Positions 25,540 to 31,451 of a stretch of 31,451 nucleotides of DNA are shown here, piece after piece. Position numbers and translations under genes: made by a program. Below the pieces are notes generated by a model. It saw only the letters and a program-made list of their open reading frames with translations. It ran no database searches and was not told the origin of the DNA. Source of the stretch: an uncultured Lachnospiraceae bacterium (GTDB lineage: Bacteria; Bacillota; Clostridia; Lachnospirales; Lachnospiraceae); NCBI GenBank assembly GCA_947589175.1, contig CANPZR010000004.1:1-31451 (forward strand), given 5' to 3'. Each line of letters opens with the position of its first letter. Position 1 is the stretch's first letter.

Positions 25540-27501
25540 TCATTCACTCTGCCATGCTATGATTTTCTCTCTCCACATCGTTTCCGTATCTTTTCCCGCA
25601 AACTCCGTCAGCAGTTCCACATAGACGTCCTTCATCTGCTCCGACTGCACCACAATTGTGTCCGCATGAACCACTCCCGGCATATTGCACAGATATTTCA
25701 ATGTCTCCCTGGCCCGCCCATCCCCCGGGCCAATCTCATCCATCATAAATGGCACGATATACACCAGCTGCTTTGTGTATTTCTTAAGATTCTTCGCATA
25801 GAAAAATGGGTGTATGGTCAGTGTGTAGTTGTATTCATCATAGGGACACTGAATCACAATCATATCTGGGTGACGTTTTTCAAAGGGATAGGCACCATAG
25901 TATGTCAATTCTACCTCATCCGGATAATCGGCCTCCAGATTCGGATGGTCTTTCTTAACGCGTCCCAAAGCATCCTTGTAATAATAAGGCGCCGGTACAA
26001 CGAACACCTCCGTTCCCTTATCATCCGTGGCTATCTTCCACAGCGGTTCCATCGTCTCCCAGAATGCATCTTTATAGGGAATAAAAACAACTTCCTTTTT
26101 CTCTTTCATCTGGGTGCGGACGCTCTCCTGCAGTTGAACCTCGTAATCTTTTAATTGCTTCAAATCCTTGGAAATCTCAACATATGTTATATCTCTCACA
26201 CTATCAAAATCCGTATTCTCTGTCGAACACTCCGCGGCAGGATTTTCTTTCCCGCATATCTGTTGATGCAGTCGATACACGTCCTCACAATACTGCTCCA
26301 GCACATGCACTGTCGGATGCCCCTCTCCCCACTCTTCCTCAATCAGAGTTCCGAGCTGCATCGCTGCATTCTGGCACTCTTCCAGAATCCCCAATGCATC
26401 TGTAGCATCTTCTGCCTCCAGACACCTGCCTATGGCTTCATGTGCCTCCAGGAACAACTGAAAGAAGTCTTCTATCTGTTTTCGCAGACGCTCGCGCTCC
26501 GCCTCTCTCTGTTTTCTTTCTTCTTCCGCTTCCTGTCTCTCCTGCTCCGAATACGCATACTCAAACAGAATCCCCGCGCCCTCTTTTTTCAGATTACGCT
26601 CCTGTTCTTTATAGGACGGGTAATCGTGGGAACCGCCGGACCGAACCGGCTTCATCCAGCTGGCGCCATACTTTTTTCCCAGCAGTTCACCATAGCCCGC
26701 CGGAACAGGAACCTGTATCATCTCAAAGGGAATCGTCACAAACTCCGAATAGCATCTCTTAGGCAGCCTGTAATTCTGGTTCTCACGCCACACCGGGAGA
26801 TTCGTGATCTCGTTCTCCTCATCTATGATGTCATTTTTATATCTCGGAGCAGCCACTTTCTCCAGAATGGCATATAGCTGCTGCTTGACTGGTTTCTTCC
26901 TATCAATCAGGACACCAAACATTTCCTCAGTCTGGCTGACATACTGCTCCAGTCCTTTGGCATCCAGCTTTATTTCCCCGGACTTATGCAGACGCATGGC
27001 ATATATAAAACGAATCAGAAAGTCAATTTGCTCGTGATAGGCGTCCTCTTCTTCCTTGTCAGCCGGCAGGTCGTCCATCCAGAAGATATCTATGCCCGCC
27101 ACATAGGGAAAACCGTGATATTTCTCCAGCTGTTCCCCCTCCAGAATAAGCACATGCGAATTGATAATCCGCCCGATCAGGTGGTCAAAATCATCGTTCC
27201 ACCGGTAATCCATGAACCAGCACCCATCCGGCAGTTCCTCATCGGCCACCGCGCGGAACTGGTCATAATCTTCCCGCAGCATGCAGATGTCCAGATCATC
27301 ATCCCAAGGGATAAATCCGCCATGCCTTACGGCCCCTAACAAAGTTCCCCACTCGGCAAAGTAGCAGATATTATGCTTCTCACAGATACTCTGGACAGCT
27401 TCCAGAATCTCCAGCCGCGCCGCCCAGGCCCGTTTCATCAGACTGGGCACGAAAAAACCTTCCCGCACCTCATCCTCAAAATAAGAATCCGGAATCTCCA
27501 T
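25540..27501 (-). CDS. LicD-family phosphotransferase fused to partial CDP-glycerol-transferase-like region (copy 2)
   Basis: The product has 653 residues. Residues 30-290 are a LicD domain: AEWGTLLGAVRHGGFIPWDD with the catalytic DDLDI aspartates (residues 68-72), then WMKPVRSGGSHDYP. LicD-type enzymes (including fukutin and FKRP) move a phospho-alcohol from a CDP donor. Residues 300-440 are helical and charged, with a likely coiled coil (SEQERQEAEEERKQREAER). Residues 465-650 resemble the first half of the CDP-glycerol glycerophosphotransferase fold (VVFIPYKDAFWETME, HPFFYAKNLKKYTKQLVYI). The protein stops where its upstream paralog continues for about 125 residues, so the second half of that fold is missing. 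GGGAGG lies ahead of the ATG. It is likely cytosolic; donor and acceptor are unproven. Confidence 0.88.
   Translation of the reverse strand: MEIPDSYFEDEVREGFFVPSLMKRAWAARLEILEAVQSICEKHNICYFAEWGTLLGAVRHGGFIPWDDDLDICMLREDYDQFRAVADEELPDGCWFMDYRWNDDFDHLIGRIINSHVLILEGEQLEKYHGFPYVAGIDIFWMDDLPADKEEEDAYHEQIDFLIRFIYAMRLHKSGEIKLDAKGLEQYVSQTEEMFGVLIDRKKPVKQQLYAILEKVAAPRYKNDIIDEENEITNLPVWRENQNYRLPKRCYSEFVTIPFEMIQVPVPAGYGELLGKKYGASWMKPVRSGGSHDYPSYKEQERNLKKEGAGILFEYAYSEQERQEAEEERKQREAERERLRKQIEDFFQLFLEAHEAIGRCLEAEDATDALGILEECQNAAMQLGTLIEEEWGEGHPTVHVLEQYCEDVYRLHQQICGKENPAAECSTENTDFDSVRDITYVEISKDLKQLKDYEVQLQESVRTQMKEKKEVVFIPYKDAFWETMEPLWKIATDDKGTEVFVVPAPYYYKDALGRVKKDHPNLEADYPDEVELTYYGAYPFEKRHPDMIVIQCPYDEYNYTLTIHPFFYAKNLKKYTKQLVYIVPFMMDEIGPGDGRARETLKYLCNMPGVVHADTIVVQSEQMKDVYVELLTEFAGKDTETMWREKIIAWQSE
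27458..27481. repeat. Short exact repeat shared by the two licD-type genes
   Basis: These 24 bases recur exactly at 29871-29894. They encode the FEDEVREGF segment near the N-terminus of each LicD-type protein. An 18-base identity near the end of copy 2 (25633-25650) matches 28139-28156 in copy 1. They are remnants of a tandem gene duplication rather than a mobile element. Confidence 0.6.
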
Positions 27502-27577
27502 GTCCGCCTCCCATACTGCTGGTTACTAAATGCTCTGTCCACCACAATTCAGTTTAACATCTACCAGTTTTATCTGC

Positions 27578-29914
27578 TTACATACTATCAGAACGTATGC
27601 TTACATTCTGAATCATGACCGGCTTTTTCAGCACATGGCACCGGTTGGCCTCCACTCCGCCATCACCATAGTAGGCATCACAGAAAAGCGCCGCCCGCTC
27701 CACGTCCGAGGAATCGTCATAAATGCCCCATCCGCCTTCTCGGTATTCCTTCATAAGATCCCGGTATTCCGGCCATGCCTCCGGCTTAGCCCGCCTCAGC
27801 AAATCTCTGGTATTAAGATCCGGTCTCCAAATGATGGCAATATCATCTCTGTGCTCTTGAAACAGATGGAACACTTCCCGCATCTTCTTCACGGCTTCTG
27901 TACCATATTGAAAGAGAACGCTGGCATTCACTTTATACAGGATTACTTTCTTCTCACTGCCGTCCGGTTTCCGTATGGCCGTGAGCCATTCCTCCGGCAC
28001 GCCCTTTTCCCCGCTTATCCGGAGCGGTTTATGCTGTACCGCATTCAGCAGCGGAGAATAGGCGGCAATCTTTTCTTCCCACATGGTCTTTGTATCCTCC
28101 CCGGCAAACTCCGTCAGAAGTTCTATGTAGACATCCCGCATCTGCTCCGACTGCACTAATACCGTATCCGCGAGCACAATTCCCGGTGTGTTGCACAGGC
28201 TTTTCAATGTAATGCGGGCACGCTCATCTCCCGGTCCGATCTCGTCCATTATATAGGGCGGCACACAAACCAGCCGGTCCGTATATTTCTTCAGATTTCT
28301 GCTGTAAAAGAACGGATGAATGATGAGCGCATAATTGTACTCATCAAACGGGTACTGGGTCACAATGACATCCGGGCGGAGTGTTTCAAAGTTCGCATTT
28401 TCATACGGAGTAATGACAACGCCTTCGGGGTAATTGGTTTCATAGTGAATCTCGTCCTTTTTCGCCTTTCCCAGATCATCCTTGTAATAATAGGGAACCG
28501 GCATGACCGTCACTTCCACATCTTCATCTGCCATCGCCTCCCGCCACAGATCCTCCATCGTGTTCCAGAAGACAACCTTATATGGAAGGAATACAATCCG
28601 CTTCTTTTCCCGCAGGTCCCGCTCCATGCTCTCGGCCAGCCTATTCTCCATATCCTTCAGAGCAGCCATACAGGAATCAGCATCCGTATTCCCTCGGCCC
28701 AATTCCTGATGAATCCGAAAAATCCGCTCGCAGTACTGTTCCAAAAGGGCGACCGTGGGATGTCCCTCCCCCTGTTCGTTCTCAATCATCGTTCCCAGCT
28801 CAATGGCCATGTCCTGACAGTCGCCGAGAAGCCCCAGCGCCGCCTCAGCCTGTCCCTCCGCCAACAGACGCTCGATCTCCCCATGCGCCTCACCAAACAA
28901 TGGAAGAAAAGCAGAGACCCGTTTTTTTAAACCGGGATTTCCTTCTTTCTGATGTGCCCGCTCTGTCTCCGCAGTCTCTATCTCCTCTTTGGAAAAATGG
29001 TACTGCAGAGGCTCGATTTTCATCTTTTTCTGGATTGAATCCTGAACTTTTCTATAAGCAGGATAGCCATGAGATCCACCGGAGCGAACAGGCTTCATCC
29101 AGCCAGCCCCATATTTTTTCACAAGAAGAGCATCATAGCATGCCGGAACAGAAATCTTCGTATTTTCAAATGGAATATCTACTGTATTGATGTAGTATTC
29201 CTTTGGAATCCGATAGTTTCTATTTTCTACGAAAAGCGATGTACTAGTCAATTCTTTGGCATCTTCTTCCCTAAACCGCTCTGCCACCTTGTCAAGTGCC
29301 TGTAAAAGCTGGCGTTCAATCGGTTTCTCCATGTCAAACTTCATTCCACTTATATTTTCAATATCATGAAAAATACCTTGAAGTTCTTCTTTTTCTATAT
29401 TGTCATGTTCTGCCCAGCAATTCACCTCACTGACTACTTGGACCATCTCCAGAAACGCTTCTTCCGCATCATGGTCTGGCGGCAAAAAATCCAGCACAAA
29501 TAAATCAATGGCTTGTATATAAGGATATCCATGAAAGAGGGGAAGATCTTCTTGGGATACCAGTTCAATCGGATAATTAATAATCTTACAGACCATATTT
29601 TTCGTATCCATTGTCCGGTAATTGCTAATCCAATAACCGTATGGCAGGGATGCTGGGGCAATCTCCAAGAACTTTTCATAATCCTGCCGTTTCATACAGA
29701 TATCAAAGTCATCATCCCAAGGGATCATCCTGCCATGGCGGACAGCTCCAAGCATTGTTCCCCACTCAGCATAGTAACGAATCCCATGCAGTTCACATAC
29801 ACGCCGGACAACCTCGAACATCTCTATCTGTCCTGCCCAGCTCCGCTTCATCATGCCTGGCACAAAAAAGCCTTCCCGCACCTCATCCTCAAAAAAAGAT
29901 TCCTGAAATTCCAT
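27578..29914 (-). CDS. LicD-family phosphotransferase fused to full CDP-glycerol-transferase-like domain (copy 1)
   Basis: The product has 778 residues and is paralogous to copy 2. The LicD domain fills residues 30-290 (AEWGTMLGAVRHGRMIPWDD, DDFDI, WMKPVRSGGSHGYP), followed by a helical linker (about 300-440). Residues 445-778 match the GT-B-like CDP-glycerol glycerophosphotransferase type: FLPYKVVFWNTME, HPFFYSRNLKKYTDRLV, then a second half with KVILYKVNASVL, IIWRPDLNTRD and CDAYYGDGGVEANR ahead of KKPVM. Two phospho-alcohol transfer domains in one chain suggest that it either primes and extends a polyol-phosphate chain or uses two donors. It is the first gene after flagellin, with GGAGGGG a few bases before the ATG. 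No membrane anchor is visible, unlike teichoic acid polymerases that bind the membrane. Confidence 0.9.
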   Translation of the reverse strand: MEFQESFFEDEVREGFFVPGMMKRSWAGQIEMFEVVRRVCELHGIRYYAEWGTMLGAVRHGRMIPWDDDFDICMKRQDYEKFLEIAPASLPYGYWISNYRTMDTKNMVCKIINYPIELVSQEDLPLFHGYPYIQAIDLFVLDFLPPDHDAEEAFLEMVQVVSEVNCWAEHDNIEKEELQGIFHDIENISGMKFDMEKPIERQLLQALDKVAERFREEDAKELTSTSLFVENRNYRIPKEYYINTVDIPFENTKISVPACYDALLVKKYGAGWMKPVRSGGSHGYPAYRKVQDSIQKKMKIEPLQYHFSKEEIETAETERAHQKEGNPGLKKRVSAFLPLFGEAHGEIERLLAEGQAEAALGLLGDCQDMAIELGTMIENEQGEGHPTVALLEQYCERIFRIHQELGRGNTDADSCMAALKDMENRLAESMERDLREKKRIVFLPYKVVFWNTMEDLWREAMADEDVEVTVMPVPYYYKDDLGKAKKDEIHYETNYPEGVVITPYENANFETLRPDVIVTQYPFDEYNYALIIHPFFYSRNLKKYTDRLVCVPPYIMDEIGPGDERARITLKSLCNTPGIVLADTVLVQSEQMRDVYIELLTEFAGEDTKTMWEEKIAAYSPLLNAVQHKPLRISGEKGVPEEWLTAIRKPDGSEKKVILYKVNASVLFQYGTEAVKKMREVFHLFQEHRDDIAIIWRPDLNTRDLLRRAKPEAWPEYRDLMKEYREGGWGIYDDSSDVERAALFCDAYYGDGGVEANRCHVLKKPVMIQNVSIRSDSM

Positions 29915-30010
29915 GCCTGCCCCTCCGTTGAATGGTTGTTATCTTTATGAATTCCAGAACTACACATTCCGCTCCGACTGCACGACTCCGGAATCCGGTA
30001 TCCTTTTTAT

Positions 30011-30054
30011 AGAAAGAAAGGATATCCGGATAAAAACTATCAAGATATCCTTTC
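30011..30054 (-). terminator. Hairpin after flagellin, possible leaky terminator
   Basis: An exact 11-base inverted repeat (30016-30026 and 30044-30054) with a 17-base loop lies about 48 bases past the flagellin stop. On the minus strand the right arm is followed by TTTCT rather than a long T run, so termination is likely partial. It could let most transcripts end after flagellin while some read on into the glycosylation genes. A different role, such as protecting the flagellin mRNA 3' end, is possible. Confidence 0.5.
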
Positions 30055-30101
30055 AATCAATTATGCATGGTACAACTTTACTGTTCGTACACCAAACGCT
30101 A

Positions 30102-30917
30102 TTACTGGAGCAGTGAGAGTACGCCCTGATTTGCGTTGTTAGCCTGAGCCAGCATAGAAGTAGCTGCCTGCTGGAGAATGCTCTCCTTACTGAATTTGGT
30201 CATCTCGTCTGCCATATCAGTATCGCGAATGCGGCTTTCAGCGGACTGCATGTTCTCAGCCGTGTTGTCATCTACCTTCACAGTGTACTCCAGACGGTTC
30301 TGGATAGCACCCAGATTAGAACGTACTGTAGATACAGCCTGAATTTTAGCATCCACTTGATCAATCAGTGCTGAATTTCCACTTCCAGAACTTGTTAATT
30401 GAATAAGCGTGGAAGACCAGCTTGTTGAATCAATAGTTACATGAATTCCCTGAGCATTATTAGCACCAACCTGCAGATACTGATTACTATAAGTATCATC
30501 TAACAACTTCTTCTTGTTAAATTCAGTATCATTATTGATTCTGACAAACTCTTCTCTCAACTTGTCAATTTCTTCCTGAATCTTCTGGAAGTCTTGTGTC
30601 TTTGAATCTAACACGCCACTGTTAGAAGCCTGAACTACCAACTCACGGGTTCTCTGAAGAATTGCATGCTGCTGATCCAGTGCACCCTCAGCGGTCTGAA
30701 TCATGGAAATACCATCCTGTGCGTTGTCAGATGCTCTCTGAAGGCCGCGAACCTGAGCTCTCATCTTCTCAGAAATTGCCAGACCTGCTGCGTCATCAGC
30801 TGCGCGGTTGATTCTGTAACCGCTGGAAAGTTTCTCGGTTGCCTTTGCCAGATTGTTTCCTACGATACCTAACTGCCGGTTAGCGTTCATAGATGTAATG
30901 TTGTGCTGTACTATCAT
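30102..30917 (-). CDS. hag: Flagellin, short form
   Basis: The product has 271 residues. Residues 1-145 are the conserved N-terminal D0/D1 helices (MIVQHNITSMNANRQLG, KLSSGYRINRAADDAAGLAI). Residues 190-271 are the C-terminal D1/D0 helices (ESRIRDTDMADEM, ending VLSLLQ). Between them only about 40 residues (150-189) vary, rich in Ser and Thr (TIDSTSWSSTLIQLTSSGSG); this is the natural place for O-glycans. The protein has no signal peptide, being exported by the flagellar type III system, so any glycan must be added in the cytosol. GGAGG lies 8 bases before the ATG, preceded by a GGA-containing leader. LQRTRELVVQA (residues 87-97) is the conserved D1 stretch that TLR5 recognises in other flagellins. 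It is the probable substrate of the downstream genes. Confidence 0.96.
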   Translation of the reverse strand: MIVQHNITSMNANRQLGIVGNNLAKATEKLSSGYRINRAADDAAGLAISEKMRAQVRGLQRASDNAQDGISMIQTAEGALDQQHAILQRTRELVVQASNSGVLDSKTQDFQKIQEEIDKLREEFVRINNDTEFNKKKLLDDTYSNQYLQVGANNAQGIHVTIDSTSWSSTLIQLTSSGSGNSALIDQVDAKIQAVSTVRSNLGAIQNRLEYTVKVDDNTAENMQSAESRIRDTDMADEMTKFSKESILQQAATSMLAQANNANQGVLSLLQ

Positions 30918-31094
30918 AATGATTACCTCCTTGTTTTACCACCACAAATCCGTTTGCGGTGTTTGTTATTGTTTTTTATTTTCCTTCGGACGCCGCGAAG
31001 TTTGTTTCTCTCGCTGCATCCTATATAATATCCGTCGAAACCGCCGTCCGCCCTGCGGGCCCGGCAACGCGTCCGGCGCTTTCTCCGGTTATTA
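30918..31094 (-). promoter_or_regulatory. csrA-flagellin intergenic leader
   Basis: These 177 bases split into a GC-rich upstream part with several small dyads and an A-rich downstream part. An AT-rich element (TATTATATAG, 31022-31031) stands alone in GC-rich DNA and could be a -10 region. It partly resembles the sigma-D type GCCGATAT box (6 of 8 in ACGGATAT), but I find no matching TAAA at the right distance. A 5-base hairpin (30984-30988 with 30996-31000) is followed by a GGA. A leader regulated by CsrA or a flagellar sigma factor is plausible. Confidence 0.35.
30925..30934 (-). promoter_or_regulatory. Possible CsrA-binding site covering the flagellin ribosome site
   Basis: ACAAGGAGGT includes the flagellin Shine-Dalgarno sequence and the core GGA that CsrA binds. 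Another GGA lies at 30949-30951. In Bacillus subtilis CsrA blocks hag translation through a similar site; the adjacent csrA gene makes the same control likely here. The GGAGG core is also simply a strong ribosome site, so binding cannot be read from the sequence alone. Confidence 0.45.
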
Positions 31095-31367
31095 TCAATG
31101 CTCGAAAGCCTTTTCGCTGTGCTCCAGCACCTTCCCCTTTTTCGGTTTCCGGTACCGCTCCGGCAGCTCCGGCTCCGCGTAATATTTGGGAGAGTTCTTT
31201 TTCAGCTCCGGATTGTTCTTCTCCAGAACCGTACTCCTCACGATGTTGACATCCTTCGGTGCGTCAATCATGATCCTCATGTGGTTATGACTTCCGCCCA
31301 GAAACACAATCTTGATGTCATCCCCCAGCATCAGGTACTCTTCTGTGCTCACACTCAATCTCAGCAT
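31095..31367 (-). CDS. csrA: Carbon storage/flagellin translation regulator CsrA
   Basis: The product has 90 residues from the ATG ending at 31367, chosen because GGAGGAGG lies only 4 bases upstream and the protein then opens MLRLSV like the family. YLMLGDDIKIVFLGG and MRIMIDAPKDVNIVRSTVLE match the CsrA beta-strands and the RNA-binding GxxxxxVRIGIxAPxxxxVxR region. The region after residue 55 is a charged, Lys/Glu/Pro-rich tail of about 35 residues, longer than the usual 60-75 residue CsrA. CsrA binds GGA motifs in mRNA and, in Gram-positives, represses flagellin translation, being titrated by FliW. fliW is not visible, but the 70 bases beyond the start are cut by the window edge. The upstream frame stays open to that edge. 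Confidence 0.88.
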   Translation of the reverse strand: MLRLSVSTEEYLMLGDDIKIVFLGGSHNHMRIMIDAPKDVNIVRSTVLEKNNPELKKNSPKYYAEPELPERYRKPKKGKVLEHSEKAFEH

Positions 31368-31451
31368 AAAACCTCCTCCAATCCGGTTTGTCATGCTATT
31401 CGCGGCTATCGCGGTATCCCCGCTCTGTTTCCCGCCGCTTTTGCTACGGCT

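Noticed and set aside
25150..26877. Long open frames on the plus strand (334 and 240 codons)
   Set aside because: They lie antisense to the cytidylyltransferase and LicD-type genes, whose family motifs are clear; the proteins are Leu/His/Arg-rich without recognisable domains or ribosome sites.
27530..29190. Further plus-strand frames of about 200 codons
   Set aside because: They are antisense to copy 1 of the LicD-type gene and have compositions typical of non-coding shadows.
31022..31033. A sigma-D/sigma-28 flagellin promoter
   Set aside because: The -10-like element matches 6 of 8 positions but no TAAA-type -35 lies 14-16 bases upstream, so I do not call a promoter.
31406..31451. Possible tail of an upstream gene (fliW would be expected) ending in TAG at 31406
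   Set aside because: Only 14 codons are visible and they do not resemble the FliW C-terminus.
1..31451. tRNA, rRNA, CRISPR, transposase or phage elements
   Set aside because: None found on reading the intergenic stretches, which are all under 200 bases and hold no repeats of that kind.

Overview
The window looks like part of the chromosome of a motile, low-to-mid-GC Gram-positive of the Clostridia, most likely a Lachnospiraceae-type gut bacterium. This rests on the flagellin sequence, strong GGAGG ribosome sites, some TTG/GTG starts, and a csrA gene directly ahead of flagellin. The assignment is inference; no rRNA or other taxonomic marker is present. All 29 genes I can support lie on the minus strand, so the locus reads from right to left. 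There is no gene-free stretch above 300 bases: the two largest gaps (about 180 bases each) flank flagellin, and most other genes overlap or lie within about 130 bases of each other. I see no tRNA, rRNA, CRISPR array, insertion sequence or integrase.

Right edge (31.4-30.1 kb): csrA, then a short flagellin gene whose leader carries GGA motifs, one covering the ribosome site, followed by a hairpin that could be a leaky terminator.

29.9-22.7 kb, polyol-phosphate module: two LicD-family paralogs fused to a CDP-glycerol-transferase-like region, an IspD/TarI-like cytidylyltransferase, a zinc dehydrogenase of the TarJ/polyol-phosphate type, and a ribulose-phosphate 3-epimerase. Together they could make a CDP-polyol (for example CDP-ribitol) and transfer the polyol phosphate.

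22.7-16.8 kb, heptose module: a DegT aminotransferase, GmhA, GmhB, a sugar-nucleotide epimerase, a cytosolic beta-propeller-like protein, and a bifunctional nucleotidyltransferase/PfkB kinase with the HldE domains in reverse order.

16.8-7.7 kb, sugar-tailoring block (AT-rich): two paralogous radical SAM proteins, a split transketolase, a TIGR04372-type glycosyltransferase, an FkbM methyltransferase, an ATP-grasp ligase and a Gfo/Idh/MocA oxidoreductase.

7.6-0 kb: two paralogous GT2 glycosyltransferases around a radical SAM protein with a SPASM-like segment at its N-terminus. These are followed by a nucleotidyltransferase-kinase fusion, a KpsF-like sugar-phosphate isomerase, a 65-residue unknown protein, a GT9-like glycosyltransferase and a HAD phosphatase cut by the window edge.

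No product shows an obvious membrane segment or signal peptide, and there is no flippase, polymerase or exporter. The simplest reading is therefore a cytoplasmic flagellin-glycosylation island that builds an unusual glycan on flagellin before export. It could combine heptose, amino sugar, O-methyl and polyol-phosphate (or phosphocholine-like) groups. The link to flagellin is inferred from position and protein types, not proven by the sequence.
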